Under the pieces are notes generated by a model that was given only the letters and a program-made list of their open reading frames with translations, ran no database searches and had not been told where the DNA came from. 32,389 bases of DNA, taken from a virus. Each line of letters starts with the position of its first letter. Positions within the stretch are counted from its first letter, which is position 1. The position numbers were made by a program, and so were the translations under genes. The stretch covers positions 1-32,389 of the IMG/VR virus record IMGVR_UViG_3300034121_000815. One strand, given 5' to 3'. Positions 8,443 to 14,800 of this stretch are shown one piece after another.

Positions 8443-8732
8443 GCAACATCGAAAGCGAACGCCTTGACCGAATAGAGCAACACATTAAAGAGATTAAAAA
8501 AGATAGCGAGATTCGCTCAGCCGACATCAAAGAGATAAAACAAGCTCTACTGGGTAACGACCTCAACGGCTTTCGTGGCCTTGTTTGGAAAATATCAGAT
8601 ATCGACAACCGAGTGATTGACCTTGAGGAGAACGACGCCGAGCTTAAGGTGTACATCAAACAAGCCAAAGTCATAGCCGTTGCATTTACCGCTGCATTAG
8701 TAACCCTACTTTTTAAAGCCTTTGCAAAATGA
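8439..8732 (+). CDS. XhlA-like coiled-coil membrane protein
   Basis: 97 aa. Residues 1-45 are a charged coiled coil (ERLDRIEQHIKEIKKDSEIR, then SADIKEIKQAL), followed by a second helix and one C-terminal membrane segment (AKVIAVAFTAALVTLLFKAF, residues 76-95). This is the layout of XhlA-type proteins that act with holins. It overlaps the holin and the lysozyme by 4 nt each, so the three are translationally coupled. Confidence 0.7.
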   Translation: MSNIESERLDRIEQHIKEIKKDSEIRSADIKEIKQALLGNDLNGFRGLVWKISDIDNRVIDLEENDAELKVYIKQAKVIAVAFTAALVTLLFKAFAK

Positions 8733-9175
8733 AACTAAATACACAAGGTTATCGATTGATTTGTATGTTTGAGGGATTCAGCGCAAAGCCGTATTTATGC
8801 AGCGCGAAAGTGCCTACCATAGGTTACGGCTCAACTTACTACTTAAATGGTCGTCGCGTTACTTTACTCGATAAACCCATCACGGAGCTGGAGGCGTTTG
8901 AGATGTTCAAAGCAATCGCCGACAAGTTCGCCGACAAAGTGAGCAAATTAGTAACGTCTCCAGTAGATCAAAATCAGTTCAACGCCCTTTGCTCTCTTTG
9001 TTATAACATAGGCCCAGCAAACTTTGCGAAATCCACGCTTTTAAAAAAGGTCAACTTCAATCACAACGATCCATCGATTCGGGCCGAGTTCCTAAAATGG
9101 AATAAAGCAGGCGGGCAAGTTTTAAAAGGTCTCACAATTAGACGCACGGCTGAGGCTGACTTATATTTTGGGTAA
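8729..9175 (+). CDS. Endolysin, T4-type lysozyme (GH24)
   Basis: 148 aa, the size of T4/P22-type lysozymes that hydrolyse the peptidoglycan glycan strand. The catalytic block shows E15 (MFEGFSAKPY), C24 where T4 has Asp20 (YLCSAK) and T30 (VPTIGYGST). The rest has the usual helical domain (SPVDQNQFNALCSLCYNIG) and the closing KGLTIRRTAEADLYFG. Asp-to-Cys at this site is known in active GH24 enzymes. There is no signal peptide or SAR segment, so export would depend on the holin. Confidence 0.93.
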   Translation: MKLNTQGYRLICMFEGFSAKPYLCSAKVPTIGYGSTYYLNGRRVTLLDKPITELEAFEMFKAIADKFADKVSKLVTSPVDQNQFNALCSLCYNIGPANFAKSTLLKKVNFNHNDPSIRAEFLKWNKAGGQVLKGLTIRRTAEADLYFG

Positions 9176-10178
9176 ACCACAAATCACATACAAGGGCGAG
9201 ATAGTACGCGAGTACTTAGCTAAGTTCCCAAAGTCATCGACGATGGCAATCGCTCGAATGATACACAACGATTACCCGATTGACTTTGCAACCGTAGACA
9301 ATGCCCGCGCAAATGTGCGCACACATAGAGGCGAGCGAGGCGATGGCAGAACTATAAAAAACACAATAGGAGAACGAAGCGAACAGGAAAAGAAATCATT
9401 TATGACAACAAAAGCTTTTGAATTGCCCGAGTCGGACTACGACAAACAAAAAGAGGTCATCGTTCCAAACAAAAATATTTTGTTTTTGACTGATATTCAT
9501 TTTCCCTACCAAAACAACGACGCCCTAAGATTAGCCATCGACTACGGCAAGAGCGAAAACGTGGACTGCGTTTATCTTAATGGGGACACAATCGACATGT
9601 ATATGCTTTCGCGATTCATTAAAGACCGACGCTTGCGCAATATGGCCGACGAGCTGGAGATGACGCGTAACTTTTTAAAGAATTTACAAGACCATTTTCA
9701 ATGCCCGATATATTATAAGATTGGTAATCATGAGGATCGCTGGCAAAACTTCCTTAAATTACAGGCTCCCGAACTTTTGGGCATTCCTGACTTTGAATTG
9801 TCAACGATTTTAAAGTTTGGCGAGTTCGGCGTGCAGGAGGTAAAGAGTAAGCAAATCGCAAAAGCGGGTAAATTACCGCTTTTACACGGTCACGAATTTT
9901 TCAGCGGATTTGCGCCTCCAGTCAATCCCGCACGTGGTCTATATATGAAAGCAAAAGAGTCCTGTATCATAGGACACCACCACCGAACAAGCGAACACAC
10001 GGAGGTCAATCTTAGCGGTGAGGTTACAACAACGTGGTCAGTCGGTGCGCTTTGTGGGTTATCTCCCGAATATATGCCGTTTAATAGTTGGAATAATGGA
10101 TTTGCCCACATTAAAGTCTCAAAAGGTGGCGATTATGAGGTCAACAACTTGCGAATTGTCGAAAATAAAATAAGATAA
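9168..10178 (+). CDS. Calcineurin-like metallophosphoesterase with N-terminal HTH-like region
   Basis: 336 aa from a TTG at 9168 that overlaps the lysozyme stop; the first in-frame ATG (9243) would remove part of the N-terminal helical region (EIVREYLAKFPKSSTMAIAR), so the TTG is preferred. The metallophosphoesterase motifs are complete: D109-I-H111, N138-G-D140, G186-N-H-E189 (GNHED), H240-G-H242 and GHHH (269-272). It probably cleaves a phosphodiester or phosphomonoester; substrate unknown. Its place between lysozyme and spanin is odd for a lysis cassette. Confidence 0.88.
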   Translation: MGKPQITYKGEIVREYLAKFPKSSTMAIARMIHNDYPIDFATVDNARANVRTHRGERGDGRTIKNTIGERSEQEKKSFMTTKAFELPESDYDKQKEVIVPNKNILFLTDIHFPYQNNDALRLAIDYGKSENVDCVYLNGDTIDMYMLSRFIKDRRLRNMADELEMTRNFLKNLQDHFQCPIYYKIGNHEDRWQNFLKLQAPELLGIPDFELSTILKFGEFGVQEVKSKQIAKAGKLPLLHGHEFFSGFAPPVNPARGLYMKAKESCIIGHHHRTSEHTEVNLSGEVTTTWSVGALCGLSPEYMPFNSWNNGFAHIKVSKGGDYEVNNLRIVENKIR

Positions 10179-10179
10179 A

Positions 10180-10635
10180 ATGAGATATTTATTTTTATTG
10201 CTCTTATTTGTTGGCTGCGGTGCGCGTAAAGTGAACAAATCAACAACCGAAACGACTACAAAAAGCGAGATTACCGTAACCGATTCCACAAAAGTATATA
10301 CAAATGAGGTATCGGAAGGGGAAATTTGCACCGATGACTTTGAGATCACGCCAATTGATACCATCAAACCACTGGTTATAATTGATTCGCAAGGCAAAAA
10401 GACCACAATCGTAAATGGACGCATAAAGAAACGAACGCAAATAAGCCGATTTAAGGCGTCGAAATCTCAAAGCGTACACAATACACGCAAAACTCAAAAG
10501 AAAGCCACACAAACCACCAAAGCAAGCGAAAAACACGTTGAGCGCAAAGAGCCGTTCGGTTGGTTGTGGTTGATACTCATTATTGCGGTGATTCTCTACA
10601 TTTACCGCCGCTATTTTATCTCCCGCTTTATTTAG
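10180..10635 (+). CDS. Putative unimolecular spanin (u-spanin)
   Basis: 151 aa. The N-terminus is a lipoprotein signal, MRYLFLLLLFVGC, with the lipobox FVG before C13. A Thr/Ser/Lys-rich, probably extended middle follows, then one C-terminal membrane helix (GWLWLILIIAVILYIY, about 127-142) and a basic tail. An outer-membrane lipid anchor plus an inner-membrane helix in one chain is the T1 gp11-like u-spanin design, which fuses the two membranes in the last step of lysis of a Gram-negative host. It is the last gene of the late operon. Confidence 0.8.
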   Translation: MRYLFLLLLFVGCGARKVNKSTTETTTKSEITVTDSTKVYTNEVSEGEICTDDFEITPIDTIKPLVIIDSQGKKTTIVNGRIKKRTQISRFKASKSQSVHNTRKTQKKATQTTKASEKHVERKEPFGWLWLILIIAVILYIYRRYFISRFI

Positions 10636-10667
10636 AATTTGTATAAATAACAAACTTTCTTTAATTT

Positions 10668-10710
10668 TTTGTTGTTTAATTAATTTCTTGTTATATATTT
10701 GCTCAAGAAA
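10668..10710 (+). promoter_or_regulatory. Bacteroidota-type promoter with flanking inverted repeat (early operon)
   Basis: -7 box TATATTTG at 10694-10701 matches TAnnTTTG. TTG at 10672-10674 gives a 19-nt spacer (TTTG at 10668-10671 gives 22). TTTCTTG (10684-10690) and CAAGAAA (10704-10710) are inverted repeats bracketing the -7 box, so a repressor could cover it. It is placed to drive the early small-gene cluster starting at 10727. Confidence 0.75.
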
Positions 10711-10726
10711 TAACAACAAAGAAATT

Positions 10727-10936
10727 ATGACGTACACTAAATTATCAAACGGAAATTACAAGTTTAAAGGAATAGACACTTGGACAGGTAAAGAAATAGA
10801 GGGAAATATTATATATCAACCAATTGATATTTGTTTATCAAAATCTTGGCAAGTTGTTTTCGGTTTAGGAACTCAAGAAATTGATAGAGCTTTTTTTGGT
10901 AAGTCTTTAAAAGATTGTAAAAATTGGTTAAAATAA
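10727..10936 (+). CDS. Small early protein, unknown function
   Basis: 69 aa from ATG 10727, 26 nt after the -7 box, so the first gene of the early operon. The sequence is Lys/Gly-rich with aromatic residues (YKFKGIDTWTGKEIEGNIIY). No motif was recognised. First genes of early operons are often host-takeover factors, but nothing here shows that directly. Confidence 0.7.
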   Translation: MTYTKLSNGNYKFKGIDTWTGKEIEGNIIYQPIDICLSKSWQVVFGLGTQEIDRAFFGKSLKDCKNWLK

Positions 10937-10951
10937 TAAATAATTAAAACT

Positions 10952-11044
10952 ATGAAATACTTTTTATCACATCGCAAGCCGCAGTACATTTTTTGTTTAA
11001 TCTTGGCCAGCTACTTTATCGGTCAACTAATTTTTAGATCCTAA
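10952..11044 (+). CDS. 30-aa single-pass membrane peptide
   Basis: A basic N-terminus (MKYFLSHRKPQ) is followed by a hydrophobic segment (YIFCLILASYFIGQLIF). The stop TAA and the next ATG share a base (TAATG at 11044), which suggests coupled translation. Function unknown. Confidence 0.5.
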   Translation: MKYFLSHRKPQYIFCLILASYFIGQLIFRS

Positions 11045-11259
11045 TGGAAAACATCAACAAGTCAATCCGTAAACACGAACGCGCCATTAAAATATTAGAG
11101 GCGTACAAAGAAAGCGACCGCCGCTTTAATGATCACAAAAGACGCTTAGAGGAGCAAGAGACTTTATTCGGCCTCGACGTGCAAGACTGGAATAAAAAAC
11201 GAATGGTTGCAAACTTTAATATCGGCCTACGATTGGCGCAAATGTATGAGAACTTATAA
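11044..11259 (+). CDS. Small coiled-coil protein, unknown function
   Basis: 71 aa, strongly charged and helical (KHERAIKILEAYKESDRRF, DHKRRLEEQETLFGL). It is coupled to the upstream 30-aa peptide and overlaps the next gene by 14 nt. No family recognised. Confidence 0.65.
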   Translation: MENINKSIRKHERAIKILEAYKESDRRFNDHKRRLEEQETLFGLDVQDWNKKRMVANFNIGLRLAQMYENL

Positions 11260-11419
11260 AATCTATTACTACTACGAACACTACGACGAGTGCCACGATT
11301 TTGACATCGAACTCCAAGCGCGTAACATCGACGAGGCACTACTAATGTTCAACCAATCCGATACAGTATTTAAACGAGTGTGGCGCATTGAAGAGCTACC
11401 ATTTAGACCAAGACAATAA
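11246..11419 (+). CDS. Small protein, unknown function
   Basis: 57 aa from ATG 11246. Tyr-rich N-terminus (MRTYKIYYYYEHYDECHDFD), then an amphipathic helix (RNIDEALLMFNQSD). The pattern resembles small phage proteins of a beta-alpha type, but I cannot assign one. Overlaps the preceding gene by 14 nt and the following ATG by 1 nt. Confidence 0.6.
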   Translation: MRTYKIYYYYEHYDECHDFDIELQARNIDEALLMFNQSDTVFKRVWRIEELPFRPRQ

Positions 11420-11565
11420 TGAGAAACGAACGAGGCGCAGGCCGTAAAACTAAATTCGAGGAAGGTACGCAGACAAAAATCCTGCACAAACTTATCCCAG
11501 TAGACTCGGAAAACGAGGTAAAACAATCAATCGAAAATATAATTGAAAAATGGAAAAGAAAATAA
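11419..11565 (+). CDS. Small basic, possible ribbon-helix-helix-like protein
   Basis: 48 aa (MRNERGAGRKTKFEEGTQTK...). A basic N-terminus followed by a strand and a helix (NEVKQSIENIIEKWKRK) recalls short ribbon-helix-helix DNA-binding proteins. The assignment is tentative. TAATG coupling with the upstream gene. Confidence 0.5.
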   Translation: MRNERGAGRKTKFEEGTQTKILHKLIPVDSENEVKQSIENIIEKWKRK

Positions 11566-11672
11566 ATCTAAAAGAAGCTAAAAAGTTCGACAAATGGATG
11601 CGCAAAACTGTCAAATCCGTTTACTATTCCGACAACAAAAAAATGACTAACGCATACTTAAAACTAAACTAA
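11550..11672 (+). CDS. 40-aa basic small protein
   Basis: Lys-rich helical peptide (MEKKINLKEAKKFDKWMRKT...) overlapping the previous gene by 16 nt and ending 1 nt before the next ATG. It is too short to classify; spacing supports it as a real operon member. Confidence 0.45.
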   Translation: MEKKINLKEAKKFDKWMRKTVKSVYYSDNKKMTNAYLKLN

Positions 11673-11673
11673 A

Positions 11674-12150
11674 ATGAAAAATCTATTAAGAGAATTGAAC
11701 GCTTGCGAAAACGCAAGAGAATGGGCTGCCGATAAAACTTGGCAAGAAGTTTACGAAACGTGCCATCGCGGTGACTGGCTGCTTTGGTTGTTCAAAAAAA
11801 CAAACCCTGATGATTTGCAATTATTAACCCTCGCAAAAGGCCATTGCGCCAACACAGTTAGGCATTTAATAAAAGATGAACGAAGCATTAAGGCAATAGA
11901 TGCGGCAATAGCGTTTGGGTTAGGTGAGATTACTAAAGATGAATTAGATTCTGCTGCTGCTGACGCTGCTGCTCCTGCTGCTGCTGCTGCTGCTTATGCT
12001 GCTGATGCTGTTGCTTATGCTTATGGTTATGCTGCTTATGCTGCTGATGCTGCTGCTGATGCTTATGCTTATGCTGCTATAAAACAAAACGAACAACAAA
12101 CGGCGGACATAGTTCGCAAATATATATCAATTGAAAAATTTAATATTTAA
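11674..12150 (+). CDS. Imm5-like protein with C-terminal Ala-rich repeat
   Basis: 158 aa. Residues 1-92 follow the pattern of Imm5-like 'putative immunity' proteins seen in many phages: ACENAREWAADKTWQEVYET, then CHRGDWLLWLF, LTLAKGHCANTVRHLIKDER and KAIDAAIAFGLGEI. Residues 93-135 are a low-complexity tract of Ala with regular Tyr/Asp (AYAADA-type units), encoded almost wholly by GCT with TAT/GAT, followed by a short charged helix. The biological role of the phage versions is unknown; the immunity name comes from toxin-immunity loci in bacteria. Confidence 0.65.
   Translation: MKNLLRELNACENAREWAADKTWQEVYETCHRGDWLLWLFKKTNPDDLQLLTLAKGHCANTVRHLIKDERSIKAIDAAIAFGLGEITKDELDSAAADAAAPAAAAAAYAADAVAYAYGYAAYAADAAADAYAYAAIKQNEQQTADIVRKYISIEKFNI
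11950..12078 (+). repeat. GCT/TAT/GAT trinucleotide repeat tract inside the Imm5-like gene
   Basis: About 130 bp built of GCT codons interspersed with GAT and TAT in a loose GCT-TAT-GCT-GCT-GAT pattern. The near absence of synonymous codons suggests recent expansion by slippage; length changes in multiples of 3 would keep the frame. Confidence 0.85.
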
Positions 12151-12154
12151 AAAA

Positions 12155-12604
12155 ATGGGAGCATCAGCAAAATTATTCTTAGAAAATTCACAGGAACTCA
12201 TCACAATGTACGAGCCAAACTTCACAAAAAAAGACGCCATCTTAACTGGTAAGCGAATGGTCGACAATGTAATCGAGAGCGGAGACGTTGACAAACATAT
12301 GTTTATGGCGAACATTTGCCGACTTAAAGAGGTGGTCAACTCAGCAGACGCGGAAATGCGTAAGTACTTACCCGAGGAGAAAATGACCTGTTACGGCGTT
12401 GAGTTTACACCAGTGAACGGAGGCGAGACAATCAACTACTCGGACGATCCGATTTACCAATCACTCAAGGCCGACCTCAAAGAGCGCGAGGAGCTGCTCA
12501 AATTGGCCCTTAAACAAACCCAAACAATTTTCGACGCTTACGGAAATGAGGTGCCACAGGTATCAATCACGCCGCGTAAGTCAAGTATAACATTAAAATT
12601 TTAA
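12155..12604 (+). CDS. Conserved-looking phage protein, unknown function
   Basis: 149 aa from ATG 12155 (an in-frame TTG at 12131 lies within the previous gene). Helical N-terminal half (GASAKLFLENSQELITMYE, MFMANICRLKEVVNSADAEM), a beta segment (MTCYGVEFTPVNGGETINYS), then a long charged helix (LKADLKEREELLKLALKQTQ) and a basic end (VPQVSITPRKSSITLKF). This layout recurs in early regions of related phages but has no function I can name. Confidence 0.7.
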   Translation: MGASAKLFLENSQELITMYEPNFTKKDAILTGKRMVDNVIESGDVDKHMFMANICRLKEVVNSADAEMRKYLPEEKMTCYGVEFTPVNGGETINYSDDPIYQSLKADLKEREELLKLALKQTQTIFDAYGNEVPQVSITPRKSSITLKF

Positions 12605-12608
12605 GACA

Positions 12609-12818
12609 ATGGAAGTAGGACAAAAAGTTAAGATTAAGGAGACAAGTATATTTGTCTCCTTAGAGGACCGACACAACCCAAGAGACACCGAAGGGGTAAT
12701 AGTCGAAATAGGCAACGAGTCAAGAGACAAACGCCGAACGCAAGAGCTTCCAGCCGTTGTTGATTGGGGCGGATTTACAAATAGTTACCGTTATATCGAT
12801 TTATATGAGCTTTCGTAG
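12609..12818 (+). CDS. Small SH3/KOW-like protein, unknown function
   Basis: 69 aa. VGQKVKIKETSIFV, TEGVIVEIG and LPAVVDWGGFTNSYRYIDLY suggest a small five-strand barrel. The first 20 codons contain an 11-bp perfect inverted repeat (12635-12662) that may affect its translation. Overlaps the next gene by 14 nt. Confidence 0.6.
   Translation: MEVGQKVKIKETSIFVSLEDRHNPRDTEGVIVEIGNESRDKRRTQELPAVVDWGGFTNSYRYIDLYELS
12635..12662 (+). promoter_or_regulatory. 11-bp inverted repeat enclosing a -7-like box, inside a coding start
   Basis: TAAGGAGACAA (12635-12645) and TTGTCTCCTTA (12652-12662) are perfect inverted repeats with a 6-nt centre. TATATTTG (12647-12654) matches the TAnnTTTG box and lies across the centre and right arm. 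As RNA it is a stable hairpin 26 nt after the gene's ATG. No -33 TTTG is well placed, so promoter use is uncertain. Confidence 0.55.
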
Positions 12819-13230
12819 GGCCAAAGAGATTGCAGCGAACATAGAACAAGCCACAACGATTGACGTATTCGAAAATGGTCGCACGCTGCCAGTCGTTGAT
12901 GTACGAGCGTTATTTTGCTACATCTTAAGAATAGACTTAAAATACAAGCTCGTTGACATTCGGGACATCATTCGAGAATACAGGCCCTACTATCACGCAA
13001 CGGTATTGTATAACGTCAAATTATACGGCACCGATGTAAGATATAGAAGGCCCGACCTTGAGGAGTTACGAGTTCAACTAATCAACCAGTACTCACCCTA
13101 CTTTACAATGCTTAAAAAGGTCAACGCTTTGACCGATGAGACACTAATGAAAGAAATAATTAAATTAATAGACGACTATGAAAGCACACAACAAAAAAGA
13201 GTTGATCTTTGTGACGAGAGCTGCGATTGA
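12805..13230 (+). CDS. DnaA C-terminal-domain-like DNA-binding protein
   Basis: 141 aa from ATG 12805. VVDVRALFCYILRIDLKYKL, then VDIRDIIREYRPYYHATVLYN, follows the layout of DnaA domain IV, the Trp-repressor-like HTH that binds DnaA boxes. The signature helix is H64-A-T-V-L-Y, comparable to HTTV in DnaA. There is no ATPase domain, so this is a stand-alone DNA binder; it could recognise the phage origin or compete with host DnaA. Its position before the replication module supports a replication or control role. Confidence 0.65.
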   Translation: MSFRRAKEIAANIEQATTIDVFENGRTLPVVDVRALFCYILRIDLKYKLVDIRDIIREYRPYYHATVLYNVKLYGTDVRYRRPDLEELRVQLINQYSPYFTMLKKVNALTDETLMKEIIKLIDDYESTQQKRVDLCDESCD

Positions 13231-13288
13231 GGCGGCTGCGATTTTACTAACCTTAACTGCAATAGGATGGCTAATATCACACCTTTAA
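13178..13288 (+). CDS. 36-aa single-pass membrane peptide
   Basis: MKAHNKKELIFVTR then a hydrophobic helix (AAIEAAAILLTLTAIGWLI). It overlaps the end of the preceding gene by 53 nt and the start of the next by 22 nt. A basic N-terminus plus one membrane span is common in small early phage proteins. Function unknown. Confidence 0.45.
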   Translation: MKAHNKKELIFVTRAAIEAAAILLTLTAIGWLISHL

Positions 13289-13398
13289 CCCGCATCAAAA
13301 GAGTAATGCGATTTTACTACAATAGAGGGGTAAATTCCGAAAGAGTGAACAATTTATATAAAAAAATTTTGTCAGATAAGTATAAAAGCAAAAAATAA
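13267..13398 (+). CDS. 43-aa basic small protein
   Basis: MANITPLTRIKRVMRFYYNR... is Lys/Arg/Tyr-rich and ends in KKILSDKYKSKK. It is the last open frame before the structured leader RNA at 13417; no family recognised. Its end overlaps the promoter region of that RNA. Confidence 0.45.
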   Translation: MANITPLTRIKRVMRFYYNRGVNSERVNNLYKKILSDKYKSKK

Positions 13399-13402
13399 TT
13401 TA

Positions 13403-13410
13403 TATATTTG
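13403..13410 (+). promoter_or_regulatory. -7 box for the leader RNA ahead of the replication module
   Basis: TATATTTG matches TAnnTTTG exactly. The expected TTTG box 17-23 nt upstream is missing (nearest at 13368-13371, 31 nt away), so the promoter may be weak or need an activator. Initiation about 7 nt downstream would start just before hairpin A of the leader RNA. Confidence 0.55.
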
Positions 13411-13416
13411 TCAAGC

Positions 13417-13515
13417 TGTTAACGGTACTGGAACTACCGAGCGAAAAACTAAATTAGCCTTTATCCCAAAGCAACGGTTCCAGAGTTGTTAGTAAGATAA
13501 AGGCATTTTTATTTT
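13417..13515 (+). ncRNA. Structured leader RNA with kissing loops and terminator
   Basis: Hairpin A has stem CGGTA (13423-13427)/TACCG (13435-13439) and a 7-nt loop CTGGAAC (13428-13434). A linker leads to a 9-bp stem GCCTTTATC (13457-13465)/GATAAAGGC (13496-13504) followed by ATTTTTATTTT. Inside this stem, hairpin B has CAAC (13472-13475)/GTTG (13485-13488) and a loop containing GTTCCAG (13477-13483), the exact reverse complement of loop A. The downstream ATG is 8 nt after the T-rich tail. The layout suggests a terminator-attenuator folded by loop-loop pairing, or a small RNA. Confidence 0.7.
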
Positions 13516-13522
13516 AAAAATT

Positions 13523-14368
13523 ATGACTTTAATTTTAAAAAAAGCAACAAGAAAGCAAGTAAAACTTCGCTTAAACATTTCGGCTCCATCGGGAGCAGGT
13601 AAAACGTACTCCGCATTAAAAATGGCTAAAGGCTTATGCGGAGACTGGACAAAAATTGCGGTTATAGATACCGAAAACGGAAGCGCAAGCCTTTATTCTG
13701 ACTTAGGCGATTTTTCAGTAATTGATTTAACACCTCCTTTTTCTCCGGAAAAATATTCGGAGGCTTTGCAGGTTTGCGAGCAGGCCGGAATGGAAGTTGT
13801 TATTATTGACTCAAGTAGTCACGAGTGGACAACCTTAATTGAGCAAAACGAAGTATTAGCGCACACAAGTTTTCGCGGAAATACTTGGGCGGCATGGTCA
13901 AAATCAACGCCAAGACACGACAAATTTGTAAATTCGGTACTTCACTCACCAATGCATGTAATAACTTGTACCAGGTCAAAAACCGAAACAATACAAGAAG
14001 GCGGCAAAGTTAAAAAAGTAGGAATGAAAGACTTGCAGCGCGATGGGTGGGAGTACGAATTGACTATTTCATTAAATTTGGATCGCGACACACACTTGGC
14101 AACACCATCAAAAGACCGAACAAACCTATTTGAAGGAAAGCAACCGTTTTTAATAACCGAACAAACCGGAGAGTTAATAGCTAATTGGTGTAATAGCGGA
14201 GAAAGTGAGCTACAAGTTGCTATTAATGAAATGGAAATAGTTTCTAATTTAGAAGATTTAAAAACTGTTTGGAGTAAATATAAATCTCTCCAAACAAATA
14301 AAGAATTTATCACGATGAAGGATAAAGCAAAAGAAAAATTAACAATTAAAACCCAAGAAAATGAGTAA
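13523..14368 (+). CDS. RecA-like AAA ATPase, Sak4/AAA_24 type
   Basis: 281 aa. Walker A APSGAGKT (21-28), AVIDTENGSA (46-55), and Walker B VVIIDSSSHEW (92-102) with a catalytic-type E101; the C-terminal 60 residues are a charged helical tail. This is the pattern of short RecA-core ATPases of phages (Sak4/AAA_24), which promote single-strand annealing or act in replication. The next gene is an SSB with an acidic tail, overlapping by 8 nt, the pairing known for Sak4 systems. It is preceded by the structured leader RNA. Confidence 0.8.
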   Translation: MTLILKKATRKQVKLRLNISAPSGAGKTYSALKMAKGLCGDWTKIAVIDTENGSASLYSDLGDFSVIDLTPPFSPEKYSEALQVCEQAGMEVVIIDSSSHEWTTLIEQNEVLAHTSFRGNTWAAWSKSTPRHDKFVNSVLHSPMHVITCTRSKTETIQEGGKVKKVGMKDLQRDGWEYELTISLNLDRDTHLATPSKDRTNLFEGKQPFLITEQTGELIANWCNSGESELQVAINEMEIVSNLEDLKTVWSKYKSLQTNKEFITMKDKAKEKLTIKTQENE

Positions 14369-14735
14369 TCAAAAAGTTTATGCAGGAAGTTTGGCTTTGA
14401 CAAAATTACAAAGCGCAATTATTACAACAAAAAAAGGTGCAAAATGCCTATTAATTCCAATTGAAGCAAACCATTTGACTGAAAAAGAAGGTGCTATTTA
14501 TTTAAATTGCAACGTTATTGTTCGTGAAGAGCAAGACCAGTACGGTCAAAATGGTTTTATTAGCCAAAAATTAGATACCGAAAAGTACAAATCTTTAGGC
14601 GCTGAAAAAGCAAAAGAAATTCAATTGCCAATTTTAGGAAATATTAAGCATTTTGCCGGATCACAAAATGACTCTGCTGGAGCCGCTATTATTTCTCAGA
14701 TCGTAGATCCTGAGCAAGACGATTTACCATTTTAA
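14361..14735 (+). CDS. Single-stranded DNA-binding protein (SSB-like)
   Basis: 124 aa. The C-terminus PEQDDLPF is the classic SSB tail used to recruit partner enzymes. The body is beta-rich (KGAKCLLIPIEANHLTEKEG, IYLNCNVIVREEQDQYGQNG), consistent with an OB fold, though divergent from bacterial SSB. Position after the Sak4-like ATPase and before the helicase supports a role in phage replication or recombination. Confidence 0.8.
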   Translation: MSNQKVYAGSLALTKLQSAIITTKKGAKCLLIPIEANHLTEKEGAIYLNCNVIVREEQDQYGQNGFISQKLDTEKYKSLGAEKAKEIQLPILGNIKHFAGSQNDSAGAAIISQIVDPEQDDLPF

Positions 14736-14749
14736 TTATTAACAATATT

Positions 14750-14798
14750 AACCGCAACGGCTAATTACTTAATTGTAGTTAGTATCGGGCGGTTTTTT
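14750..14798 (+). terminator. Branched intrinsic terminator in the helicase leader
   Basis: Outer stem AACCGC (14750-14755)/GCGGTT (14789-14794) encloses an 8-bp hairpin CTAATTAC (14761-14768)/GTAGTTAG (14775-14782) with loop TTAATT, and runs into a T6 tract. It ends 15 nt before the helicase ATG, so it may act as an attenuator for that gene. Confidence 0.8.
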
Positions 14799-14800
14799 AA

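Noticed and set aside
11950-12078. CRISPR array or satellite
   Set aside because: A trinucleotide codon repeat inside an open frame, without spacers.
13523-14368. RecA or DnaB as the product
   Set aside because: Too short, and it lacks the L1/L2 and DnaB-specific motifs; a Sak4/AAA_24-type ATPase fits better.
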